This document shows positions 56,608-64,000 of a DNA stretch of 64,000 nucleotides, piece by piece. The stretch comes from Pelomonas sp052436255 (GTDB lineage: Bacteria; Pseudomonadota; Gammaproteobacteria; Burkholderiales; Burkholderiaceae_C). The position numbers and the translations under genes are program-made. Under the pieces are notes generated by a model. That model was not told the DNA's origin and ran no database searches. It saw nothing but the letters and a program-made list of their open reading frames with translations. The stretch covers positions 14,576 through 78,575 of the forward strand of contig JBQVNP010000010.1 of the NCBI GenBank assembly GCA_052436255.1. Reading direction: 5' to 3'. Position 1 is the first letter of the stretch. Each line of letters starts with the position of its first letter.

Positions 56608-57396
56608 TTACCGCACGATGCCGCGCGTGGAGGCGGCAAGGAAGTTCAGCATCAGGTCGATGTCGCCATCCGCCACGCCGGCCTCGCTGCCACGCAATGC
56701 TGCAATGCCGACCTTGGCTTCATCCAGCGTGTGGCCACTGCGATAGAGCAGCCTGTAGATCTGGCGGATGACGCCGATGCGCTCGGCGCTGAAGTCGCGG
56801 CGTTTCAAGCCGACGATGTTGACGGCCCGCGCGGCCAGCGGGTTGCCGTCCACCGTCATGAAGGGCGGCACGTCCTGGGCCACATGGGCCTGGAAGCCGA
56901 TCATGGCGTGGTCGCCGACGCGCATGCGCTGCAGGATGCCGGTCAGGCCGCCGACGGTCACGTGGTCGCCGAGCCGCACATGGCCAGCAAGGGTGGCGTT
57001 ATTGGCCAGCACGCATTCGTTGCCGATGACGACATCGTGGGCCAGATGGCAGTAAGCCATGATCCAGTTGTCGTTGCCGACCGTCGTCTCGCCGCGGTCC
57101 TGCACCGTGCCGACGTTCAACGTGCAGAACTCGCGCACGGTGTTGCGGTCGCCGATGACCAGCGTGGTCGGTTCGCCGGCGTACTTCTTGTCCTGGTTGG
57201 CCGCGCCGATGGAGCTGAACTGGAAGAAGCGGTTGTCGCGCCCGATGGTCGTGTGGCCTTCGATGACGCAGTGCGGGCCGACCACGGTGCCGGCACCGAT
57301 CTTCACGTGCGGGCCGATCAGCGTGTAGGCGCCGACATCGACCGACGAGTCCAACTCGGCGGCCGGGTCGACGATGGCGGTCGGATGGATGTTCAT
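56608..57396 (-). CDS. lpxA: UDP-N-acetylglucosamine acyltransferase
   Basis: First step of lipid A synthesis: transfers the (R)-3-hydroxyacyl chain from ACP to UDP-GlcNAc. 262 residues forming a left-handed beta-helix of hexapeptide repeats (IHPTAIVDPAAELDSSVDVGAYTLIG). It has the catalytic-His region NWIMAYCHLAHDVVIGN and a C-terminal helical part (RRDFSAERIGVIRQIYRLLYRSG). Located 10 bp after fabZ. Confidence 0.97.
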   Translation of the reverse strand: MNIHPTAIVDPAAELDSSVDVGAYTLIGPHVKIGAGTVVGPHCVIEGHTTIGRDNRFFQFSSIGAANQDKKYAGEPTTLVIGDRNTVREFCTLNVGTVQDRGETTVGNDNWIMAYCHLAHDVVIGNECVLANNATLAGHVRLGDHVTVGGLTGILQRMRVGDHAMIGFQAHVAQDVPPFMTVDGNPLAARAVNIVGLKRRDFSAERIGVIRQIYRLLYRSGHTLDEAKVGIAALRGSEAGVADGDIDLMLNFLAASTRGIVR

Positions 57397-57406
57397 CGGC
57401 TGCCGC

Positions 57407-57874
57407 TCAGGCTTCGATACGACGCATCGTGCACATCAGCTGAGCCTCGGCGGCAAGCTGCTCGCCGACCAGTGCGCGGCCGGTGAACTTGTAGACGCCC
57501 GCCTTGGCGCGGTCCAGCGTGACGTCGAGGATCAGCTGGTCGCCGGGCTCGATGGGCCGCTTGAAGCGGGCGTTGTCGATGCCGGCGAAATAGACCACCG
57601 AGTGCTCGTCCAGCACCATGTCCATGCTGGCCAGCGACAACAGCGTCGCGGCCTGCGCCATGGCTTCGAGCACGAGCACGCCCGGCATCACGGGGCGGTG
57701 CGGAAAATGGCCGAGGAAGAAGGGTTCGTTGATCGAGACGTTCTTGATCGCGCGGATGCGCTCGCCCTTGATCAGTTCAACGACGCGGTCCACCAGCAGG
57801 ATGGGATAGCGGTGCGGCAGGCGCTTGAGGATTTCGTGAATGTCCATCGTCATCGGGGTCTTGTCGTCGTTCAT
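57407..57874 (-). CDS. fabZ: (3R)-hydroxyacyl-ACP dehydratase FabZ
   Basis: Dehydrates beta-hydroxyacyl-ACP in fatty acid elongation and shares substrate with LpxA and LpxD. 155 residues with the hot-dog fold motif LPHRYPILLVDRV (catalytic His), NEPFFLGHFPHRPVMPGVLVLEAMAQA (catalytic Glu) and the C-terminal YKFTGRALVGEQLAAEAQLM. The ATG at 57874 directly abuts the lpxD stop; an in-frame ATG at 57850 (MDIHEIL) is a shorter option. Confidence 0.97.
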   Translation of the reverse strand: MNDDKTPMTMDIHEILKRLPHRYPILLVDRVVELIKGERIRAIKNVSINEPFFLGHFPHRPVMPGVLVLEAMAQAATLLSLASMDMVLDEHSVVYFAGIDNARFKRPIEPGDQLILDVTLDRAKAGVYKFTGRALVGEQLAAEAQLMCTMRRIEA

Positions 57875-58903
57875 TTATTTCTTCTCCAGCGCGCGCACGC
57901 GGTCGCGCAGGGTGTGGAGCTGGCGCAGGGTGGCGGCGTTCTTCTGCCAGCTCGAATTCTCTTCGAAGGGATGCGGCCCGCTATAGACACCCGGCGCCCC
58001 AATGCTGCGCGTGATGGTCGTTGCTGCCGAGATATGCACGCCGTCAACCAACGTCAGGTGGCCGATGATGTTGGCCGCGCCACCGATGGTGCAGTTGGCG
58101 CCGATCCGGGTCGAGCCCGCCACCGCCGCGCAGCCTGCCATGGCCGTGTTGCGGCCGATGTGCACGTTGTGGGCGATCTGGATCAGATTGTCGAGCTTGA
58201 CGCCGTCCTCGACCACGGTGTCGGCCAACGCGCCACGGTCGATGCAGGTGTTGGCGCCGATCTCGACGTCGTCGCCGATGCGCACGGCGCCGAGCTGCTC
58301 GATCTTCACGTAGCCACCCTTGCTCGGCGCAAAGCCGAAGCCATCGGCACCGATGACGACACCGCTGTGCACGATGCCGCGCGCGCCGATGCGGCAATCA
58401 AAGCCGAACACGACCCGCGGCGCGAGCCGGGTGCCCTCACCCACAAAGGCGCCGCGTTCGACGATGCAGTGGGCGCCGATGCGCGCGTTGTCACCGATGA
58501 CGGCGCCCGCCTCGATGACGGCGAGCGGACCGACTTCCACGCCTTGCCCCAGCCTGGCGTCGGGCGAGACGATGGCACTGGGATGCACGCCGGCAGCCGC
58601 GACCGGCCGCGTGCGGGCGACCCACCATTGCGTCAGCCGGGCGAAGTACAGATAGGGATCGGGCGTGACGATGGCCGCGCCACGAACGGCCGCCGCGTCT
58701 GCCAGCGCCGGTGCCACGATGACGCAGCCGGCCGCAGTCGACGCGAGCTGCGCTTGGTAGCGCGGGTTGGCCAGGAAGCTGATGCTCTGCGCATCGGCCT
58801 CATCGAGCGGCGCAATGCGGTCGATGCGCACATCGGACCCACCAAGCAAATCGCCGCCCAAGGCGGCGATCAGCTCGGTGAGCGCGACGGATGTCGAGCT
58901 CAT
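57875..58903 (-). CDS. lpxD: UDP-3-O-(3-hydroxyacyl)glucosamine N-acyltransferase
   Basis: Third step of lipid A synthesis, adding the second hydroxyacyl chain to the glucosamine amine. 342 residues. The N-terminal uridine-binding domain has IAPLDEADAQSISFLANPRY. A left-handed beta-helix follows, with many hexapeptide turns (IGDNARIGAHCIVERGAFVG) and the catalytic-His segment NLIQIAHNVHIGRNTAMAG. It ends with a C-terminal helix. 12 bp after the skp-like gene. Confidence 0.97.
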   Translation of the reverse strand: MSSTSVALTELIAALGGDLLGGSDVRIDRIAPLDEADAQSISFLANPRYQAQLASTAAGCVIVAPALADAAAVRGAAIVTPDPYLYFARLTQWWVARTRPVAAAGVHPSAIVSPDARLGQGVEVGPLAVIEAGAVIGDNARIGAHCIVERGAFVGEGTRLAPRVVFGFDCRIGARGIVHSGVVIGADGFGFAPSKGGYVKIEQLGAVRIGDDVEIGANTCIDRGALADTVVEDGVKLDNLIQIAHNVHIGRNTAMAGCAAVAGSTRIGANCTIGGAANIIGHLTLVDGVHISAATTITRSIGAPGVYSGPHPFEENSSWQKNAATLRQLHTLRDRVRALEKK

Positions 58904-58915
58904 GGGGTGCGCAAC

Positions 58916-59425
58916 TTACTTCTGCGCGTTCAGCGCGTCGATCACCTTCTTGGTGACGTCCACGCGGGCGCTGAAGTGGATCGCGTCCTGCAGGATGAGG
59001 TCGTACTTCTCGGCCTCGAAGATCTGCTTGATCACGCGGTTGGCCTTCTCGACCACGGCGGACAGTTCCTCGTTCTTGCGCTGCGTCAGGTCTTCCTGCC
59101 ATTCGCGGCGCTTGCGCTGCAGGTCGCGTTCCTGTTCGACAACGTCGCGCTGGCGACGGGCGCGCTCGTTTTCAGACAGCGTCGGCGCGTCCTTTTCCAG
59201 CTTCTCGGCAGCGCCACGCAGCTTGGTTTCCAGATCGCGCAGGTCCTTCTCGCGCTTGCCGAACTCGGCTTCCAGCTTGGCCTGTGCAGTCTTGGCCAGG
59301 TTGGCCTCGCGCAGCACACGCTCGCTGTTGACATAGCCGATCTTCAGTTCCTGGGCTTGCACGGCCGAGGCGGCCACGATCATCGATGTGGCCAGAGCCA
59401 CCGATTGCAAGAGCTTGCTCATCAT
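58916..59425 (-). CDS. skp: OmpH/Skp family periplasmic chaperone
   Basis: Holds outer-membrane proteins in the periplasm for BamA. 169 residues: signal peptide (to about residue 24, AVQAQ), a short head domain (LKIGYVNSERVLRE), two long charged helices forming the tentacles (rich in Glu, Lys, Arg, about 45-130), and a final strand. The ATG at 59425 overlaps the bamA TGA by one base (TGATG); the ATG at 59422 is equally possible. Confidence 0.95.
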   Translation of the reverse strand: MMSKLLQSVALATSMIVAASAVQAQELKIGYVNSERVLREANLAKTAQAKLEAEFGKREKDLRDLETKLRGAAEKLEKDAPTLSENERARRQRDVVEQERDLQRKRREWQEDLTQRKNEELSAVVEKANRVIKQIFEAEKYDLILQDAIHFSARVDVTKKVIDALNAQK

Positions 59426-61752
59426 CAGAATGCAGTCCCGATCTGGAATTGGAATTTCTCGATTCTATCCGTGCGTTGCTTGCGGATAGGTTTGCCATAA
59501 CTCAGGCGCAGCGGACCCATGGGCGAGATCCACGACAGGCCGATACCGGCCGACACGCGCACGGTGTCCAAACTGACCTTCTCGGCAAGGCCCGTGCCCC
59601 AGACATTGCCGGCATCCATGAAACCGAAGATGCGGAAGCTCTTGTCGTTACCGCTGCCCGGCACGGGCAGATACAGCTCGGCGTTGGTGTTGAAGCGCTT
59701 GCTGCCACCGCTGTAGGAACCGGTCACGTCGACCGGGCCCAGCGAGCCCGCTTCGAAGACGCGCACTGAACCTAGGCCGCCGCCGTAGAAGTTCTTGAAG
59801 ATTGGATAAGGCCTGCCGCCCAGGCCAACACCCCAGCCGAGTTCGCTGTTCAGCCCCAAGGTGATCTTGTTGGTGATCTCGAAGTAGTGCTGGTACTGCA
59901 GGTTCAGGCGCGCGTATTGCGCATCTCCGATGGGGCTGAACTCTACGTTGACGCGTTGGTAGCGGCCCTTCATCGGCGACAGAACGCTGTCCCGGCTGTC
60001 GCGCTGCCAGCCAATCGTCAACGGCACGGAATTGCTGCGCTGGCCGAACTGGTTGGAGAACAGGAAGTAGCTGTTGGGCAGGCCTCGCGACGTCGTGATG
60101 TTGGTCTGCTCGTAGCCAAGACCGAAGAACACCGTGTCGACCTCGGAGAACGGCACGCCAAAGCGGATCGCACCGCCCTTCGTGACGTATTGGTACTCCT
60201 CGCCCAGGGTGTTGATCGGGCGCGTGGTGCGGTAGAACACGTCGATGGCACGCGATACGCCGTCGACGGTGAAGTACGGGTCCACGGTGCTGACCTGCAA
60301 CTGGCGACCGGTGCTCGCCGTCGCCACGTCGATGCCAAGGTAGTTGCCGGAGCCGAACACGTTGTCCTGGCGGATCGAGCCGGTGAAGGACAGCTTGGTC
60401 TGGCTGGAATAGCCGGCGCCGACGGTGATGGCTCCGGTGGGCCGCTCGACGATGGTGAGGATGACGTCGACCTGATCCTCGGCGCCCGGCACCTCTTGGG
60501 TGTCGATGTTGACTTCCTTGTCCTTGAAGTAACCCAGGCGCTCGACGCGGTCACGTGAGGCCTTGATCTTCTGGCCGTCGTACCAGGCCGCCTCGAACTG
60601 GCGGAACTCGCGGCGGATGACCTCGTCACGCGTGCGCGAATTGCCCGAGATGATCACCTTGCGCACATAGACGCGGCGCTGCGGCTCGGCAACGAAGGTG
60701 ACGACGACCTGGCCGGTTTCACGGTTGATGTCAGGCCGGCTTTCAACCCGCGCGAACGCATAGCCGTAGGTGCCGAAAAGGTCGCTGAAGGCGCGCGTCG
60801 TCGTCGCGACCGCCTCGCCCTGGTAGGCCTGGCCGGGCTTGAGGTAGACGAGGTGCTTGAAGTCTTCCTCGCGGCCCAGGTAGTCGCCTTCGAGCTTGAC
60901 GCCGGTGACCGTGTAGGGCTGGCCTTCACTGACCGTGATGGCGACGCTGATGCTCTGCTTGTCCGGCGAGATCGTCACCTGCGTCGACGTGACGGCAAAC
61001 TCCAGGTAGCCGCGGTTCAGGTAATGACTGCGGATGGTTTCCAGATCCGCGTTCAGCTTGGCGCGCGAGTAGCGGTCGGTCTTCGTGTACCAGGTCAGCC
61101 AGCCGGTCGTCGTCTGCTCCAGCAGGCCCAGCAGCGTGCTTTCAGAGAACACCTTGCTGCCGAGGATGCGGATCTCCGCGATCTTGGCCGGCTCGCCCTC
61201 GGTCACGTTGAAGCTGACGTTGACGCGGTTGCGTTCGATGGGCGTGATGGTCGTCGTGACCTCGGCGCCGTAGAGGCTGCGGGTCAGGTATTGGCGCTTG
61301 AGCTCCTGCTCGGCGCGGTCGGCCAGGGCCTTGTCGAAGGGTTTGCCCTCGCCGATGCCGACGTCCTTGAGGGACTTCGAGAGCGCCTCGGTGTCGAACT
61401 CCTTCAAGCCGACGAAGTTGACGTTGGCGATGATGGGACGCTCGTCGATGATGACGACAACGGCATTGCCCTCGATGCTGATGCGCACGTCCTTGAACAG
61501 GCCCGTGGCGAACAGGGCACGCAGGGCTGCGGCGCCTTTTTCATCGTTGTAGGTGTCGCCGATGCGGAAGGGCAGCGACGCGAACACCGTACCCGGGTCA
61601 GTCCTTTGCAGGCCTTCGACACGGATGTCGCGAAGCACAAATGGATCGACGGCCCAGGCAAGACCCGACTGGAACATCCCCGTGACAGCCAGAGCCAGCA
61701 AGCCGAGGCGGAAGGGGCGACGCTGCGCTCCCGAACTGAAAGGAAAGGACAT
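59425..61752 (-). CDS. bamA: Outer membrane protein assembly factor BamA
   Basis: Core of the BAM complex that folds beta-barrel proteins into the outer membrane. 775 residues: signal peptide (to about 34), five POTRA domains (about 36-430, starting FVLRDIRVEGLQRTDPGTVF), and a 16-stranded barrel ending in the usual aromatic-terminated strand (IEKFQFQIGTAF). The barrel has the conserved RGF-type loop region near SVRVFEAGSLGP, where the usual RGF tripeptide reads RVF. Position between rseP and skp is standard. Confidence 0.97.
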   Translation of the reverse strand: MSFPFSSGAQRRPFRLGLLALAVTGMFQSGLAWAVDPFVLRDIRVEGLQRTDPGTVFASLPFRIGDTYNDEKGAAALRALFATGLFKDVRISIEGNAVVVIIDERPIIANVNFVGLKEFDTEALSKSLKDVGIGEGKPFDKALADRAEQELKRQYLTRSLYGAEVTTTITPIERNRVNVSFNVTEGEPAKIAEIRILGSKVFSESTLLGLLEQTTTGWLTWYTKTDRYSRAKLNADLETIRSHYLNRGYLEFAVTSTQVTISPDKQSISVAITVSEGQPYTVTGVKLEGDYLGREEDFKHLVYLKPGQAYQGEAVATTTRAFSDLFGTYGYAFARVESRPDINRETGQVVVTFVAEPQRRVYVRKVIISGNSRTRDEVIRREFRQFEAAWYDGQKIKASRDRVERLGYFKDKEVNIDTQEVPGAEDQVDVILTIVERPTGAITVGAGYSSQTKLSFTGSIRQDNVFGSGNYLGIDVATASTGRQLQVSTVDPYFTVDGVSRAIDVFYRTTRPINTLGEEYQYVTKGGAIRFGVPFSEVDTVFFGLGYEQTNITTSRGLPNSYFLFSNQFGQRSNSVPLTIGWQRDSRDSVLSPMKGRYQRVNVEFSPIGDAQYARLNLQYQHYFEITNKITLGLNSELGWGVGLGGRPYPIFKNFYGGGLGSVRVFEAGSLGPVDVTGSYSGGSKRFNTNAELYLPVPGSGNDKSFRIFGFMDAGNVWGTGLAEKVSLDTVRVSAGIGLSWISPMGPLRLSYGKPIRKQRTDRIEKFQFQIGTAF

Positions 61753-61767
61753 GGGGACCGGGGAGTG

Positions 61768-63129
61768 TCAGTGCCAACCCGCAAAGCGGGAGACGTCGTT
61801 GGAAAGGGCCAAGGCCATCATCAGCATCAGGATCAGCGCACCGGCGCGCTGCAGTTGCCGTTGCCACCATTCAGAGACGGGGCGGCCGCTCAGACCCTCG
61901 AAAAGATGATACATGAGGTGCCCGCCATCGAGCATCGGCAGCGGCAGCAGGTTCAGCACGGCAAGGCTCAGCGAGATCTTGGCGAGGAAATCGAGATAGG
62001 GCGTCAGGCCCGCCTGGGCCGACTGGCCGGCGTAGTCGGCAATGGTCAGCGGGCCGCTGAGGTTCTTCGGCGACGCTTCACCCGTGAGGATCTTGCCGAT
62101 CAGGCGCACGGTCGTCACGGCCATGTTCCAGCTCTGCTCGACGCCGCGCCACAGGCCGTCGACGAAACCGCGGCTGACGAAGACGCGTTCGGGCGGCGAG
62201 CCGACACCGATCTGCAGGCGTGCAACGCGCTGGCCGTCCTCTTCGACCAAGCGCGGCGTCGCGTTCAGCTCGACGACCTGGCCGGCGCGCTCGACGCGCC
62301 AGGTCATGGCGCGCGGCTGCCCGGCGTCGTGGGCGCGGCGGATCGCATCGCGCAGGAAGCTGGCATCGGGCACCACGCGACCGTCGATGGACAGCACGCG
62401 GTCACCGGCCTTCATCCCCGCCGCAGCGCCTGCACCGCCCGCGACGACCTCGCGGACCAGCGGCTCGGCCATCGGCGAAAGGCCGATCTCGTTGAACAGT
62501 TGCGCATTCGGCGCGCGGCCGGCGAGGCTTTCGGTCTGCAGGCGCAGGCTGCGCGCGGCATGGCCCTGGGCGTCGCTGGCCGACAGGTGCAGGGTCTCCC
62601 CCAGCGCCTGGGCGCGCATGACGGCCGCCTGGAGGTCGGGCAGCGATTCGACGTCCTGCCATTGCTGGCCATCCGTCGACACGGCCCGCACCCAATCGCC
62701 CGCCCGCAGGCCGGCGCGTTCGGCCAGCGAGCCGGCCGGCGGCGTGCCCAGCACGGCCTTCGGCACCTCGCTGCCCAGCCAGGCCACGGCCGCGAACAGC
62801 AGCACCGCCAGCACCCAGTTGGCCGCCGGGCCTGCCGCGACGATGGCCGAGCGCTGAAGCAGCGGGCGCTGGTTGAAGGCCTGCTCGCGCTCATGCGGCG
62901 CGACCAGGCCATCGCGCTCGTCAAGCATGCGCACATAGCCCCCGAGCGGCAGGGCGCTGAGCGTGAACTCCGTCCCGTTGCGGCCGACACGCCGCCAGAT
63001 CACATGACCGAAACCGATGGAAAAGCGCAGCACCTTGACGCCGCAGGCGCGCGCGACGCGGTAATGGCCCCATTCATGCACGGCGATCAACAACGCCAAT
63101 GCGACGAGGAAGGCAATGAGGGTGGTCAT
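61768..63129 (-). CDS. rseP: Site-2 intramembrane protease RseP
   Basis: Zinc protease cutting anti-sigma-E factor in the envelope stress response and clearing signal peptides. 453 residues from the ATG at 63129 (overlapping the dxr stop, ATGA). The metal site HEWGH is at residues 18-22 in the first membrane helix. Two PDZ domains lie in the middle (PPAGSLAERAGLRAGDWV and GGAGAAAGMKAGDRVLSIDG). The third zinc ligand is in LPMLDGGHL, followed by the last membrane helices. Confidence 0.97.
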   Translation of the reverse strand: MTTLIAFLVALALLIAVHEWGHYRVARACGVKVLRFSIGFGHVIWRRVGRNGTEFTLSALPLGGYVRMLDERDGLVAPHEREQAFNQRPLLQRSAIVAAGPAANWVLAVLLFAAVAWLGSEVPKAVLGTPPAGSLAERAGLRAGDWVRAVSTDGQQWQDVESLPDLQAAVMRAQALGETLHLSASDAQGHAARSLRLQTESLAGRAPNAQLFNEIGLSPMAEPLVREVVAGGAGAAAGMKAGDRVLSIDGRVVPDASFLRDAIRRAHDAGQPRAMTWRVERAGQVVELNATPRLVEEDGQRVARLQIGVGSPPERVFVSRGFVDGLWRGVEQSWNMAVTTVRLIGKILTGEASPKNLSGPLTIADYAGQSAQAGLTPYLDFLAKISLSLAVLNLLPLPMLDGGHLMYHLFEGLSGRPVSEWWQRQLQRAGALILMLMMALALSNDVSRFAGWH

Positions 63130-64000
63130 AGCAGCCGCTGCGCGTGCTGGCGCGTGCGGGCGTCGAGGGCCAACAGCGCTTCGATGCTGCCGCAGTCGCC
63201 AGGCTGCAGATCGGCCAGGCATTGCGCATTGATCGCATGGATGCGGTCAAAGCGCAGCCGGCCATTCAGGAAGGCATCGACCGCCACTTCATTGGCAGCG
63301 TTCAGCACCGTGGTGCTCCCCTCGGCACCCTTGAGCGCGGCCCAGGACAGATGCAGGCCGGGAAAGCGCACCGCGTCGGCTTCCTCGAACGTCAGGGCAG
63401 CCGTCGTCAAAAGATCCAGGCGACTGGCACCCGAGGTGATGCGCTCTGGAAAGGACAGACCGTAGGCGATGGGCACGCGCATGTCGGGCGTGCCGAGCTG
63501 GGCGAGCACCGACTGGTCGCGGCAGACCACCATCGAATGGATGATGCTTTGCGGGTGGATCAGCACCTTGATCTGGTCGGGCGCAAGGTTGAACAGCCAG
63601 CGCGCCTCGATGACTTCGAGGGCCTTGTTCATCATCGTCGCGGAGTCGACCGAGATCTTGCGGCCCATGACCCAGTTGGGATGGGCGCAGGCCTCGTCGG
63701 GCGTCACGTCCGCCAGCGTCTTGGGGTCGCGGCTGCGGAAGGGGCCGCCGGAGGCCGTCAGCACGATGTGGTCAACGCGCTGGTGCCAGGTCGCGCGGTC
63801 TTCGGGCAGGCATTGGAAGATGGCCGAGTGCTCGCTGTCGATGGGCAGCAGTGTCGCGCCGCCCTGTTCGACCGCCTGCATGAAGAGGGCGCCACCGACG
63901 ACGATGGCTTCCTTGTTGGCCAGCAGCAGGCGCTTGCCGGCACGCGCCGCGGCGATGGCCGGCGCGAGGCCGGCGGCGCCGACGATGGCCGCCATGACGG
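63126..64000 (-). CDS. dxr: 1-deoxy-D-xylulose 5-phosphate reductoisomerase, C-terminal part
   Basis: Second enzyme of the methylerythritol phosphate route to isoprenoids. Only the last 291 codons are in the window; about 100 N-terminal residues including the NADPH loop lie beyond the edge. Seen are LLANKEAIVVGG, the metal-site motif DSEHSAIFQCLP, TASGGPFR, NWVMGRKISVDSATMMNK and the helical C-terminus. It leads the rseP-bamA block and overlaps rseP by 4 bp. Confidence 0.97.
   Translation of the reverse strand, partial: VMAAIVGAAGLAPAIAAARAGKRLLLANKEAIVVGGALFMQAVEQGGATLLPIDSEHSAIFQCLPEDRATWHQRVDHIVLTASGGPFRSRDPKTLADVTPDEACAHPNWVMGRKISVDSATMMNKALEVIEARWLFNLAPDQIKVLIHPQSIIHSMVVCRDQSVLAQLGTPDMRVPIAYGLSFPERITSGASRLDLLTTAALTFEEADAVRFPGLHLSWAALKGAEGSTTVLNAANEVAVDAFLNGRLRFDRIHAINAQCLADLQPGDCGSIEALLALDARTRQHAQRLL

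Noticed and set aside
60853..63465. 870-codon open frame opposite bamA, rseP and dxr
   Set aside because: Shadow frame crossing three well-supported genes on the other strand.

Overview
This is a GC-rich (roughly two-thirds GC by eye), gene-dense chromosomal segment of a betaproteobacterium. The order Burkholderiales is the best fit, probably the Roseateles/Mitsuaria/Rubrivivax side of it. This rests on several signs: the dnaX-ybaB-recR and rpsF-priB-rpsR-rplI-dnaB orders, the dxr-rseP-bamA-skp-lpxD-fabZ-lpxA-lpxB-rnhB block, a short Burkholderiales-type H-NS protein, a HemP gene with a Fur site, and the VC_2705-type symporter. I see no prophage, insertion sequence, CRISPR array, tRNA or rRNA. 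Nearly all of it is core genome with a few lineage-specific signalling genes.

Layout. 1-4360: fragment of a secreted protein, rnhA, a YafS-like methyltransferase, then divergent gloB and an MltD-type lytic transglycosylase. 4366-9480: MAPEG protein, recR, ybaB and dnaX (minus), then a divergent PurM-like gene, a structured intergenic stretch, a SirB2-like membrane protein and the 4.5S/SRP RNA. 9493-15605 (minus): a pseudokinase-HDOD protein followed by an active-looking Ser/Thr kinase-HDOD-GAF protein, then two lipoproteins (DUF4398, OmpA family) and a small secreted protein. 15770-22143: hrpA with a palindromic repeat inside its 5' coding end, argA, yggX with a decayed duplicate of its 3' end, and an H-NS-like gene. 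22452-30082: a large membrane GGDEF-EAL protein with degenerate active sites, then dnaG and rpoD.

30241-36638: adenylate cyclase-FHA protein, hemH, an Hsp15-like S4 protein, and grpE-dnaK-dnaJ, with candidate heat-shock promoters before grpE and dnaK. 36893-40890: REC-TPR protein, a PA0069-type radical SAM gene whose start abuts a near-perfect LexA box, a PRC-barrel protein, a small lipoprotein and a single-domain response regulator. 40921-44003 (minus): rpsF-priB-rpsR-rplI and dnaB. 44151-49768: sodium/solute symporter, ppsA and the divergent ppsR that controls it. 49798-54024 (minus): hemP (Fur box), a DUF2325 protein, glgC and glgA. 54090-64000 (minus): the outer-membrane and lipid A assembly block from dxr (cut by the window edge) to a TrmH-family methyltransferase.

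The most distinctive item is the adjacent kinase/pseudokinase HDOD pair. Both proteins share a kinase-HDOD core, but one has lost the glycine loop, the ATP-binding lysine, the catalytic-loop asparagine and the DFG motif. Next come the SOS box on the radical SAM gene, the probably non-catalytic GGDEF-EAL protein occupying the slot just before dnaG, and the repeat-derived peptide in HrpA.
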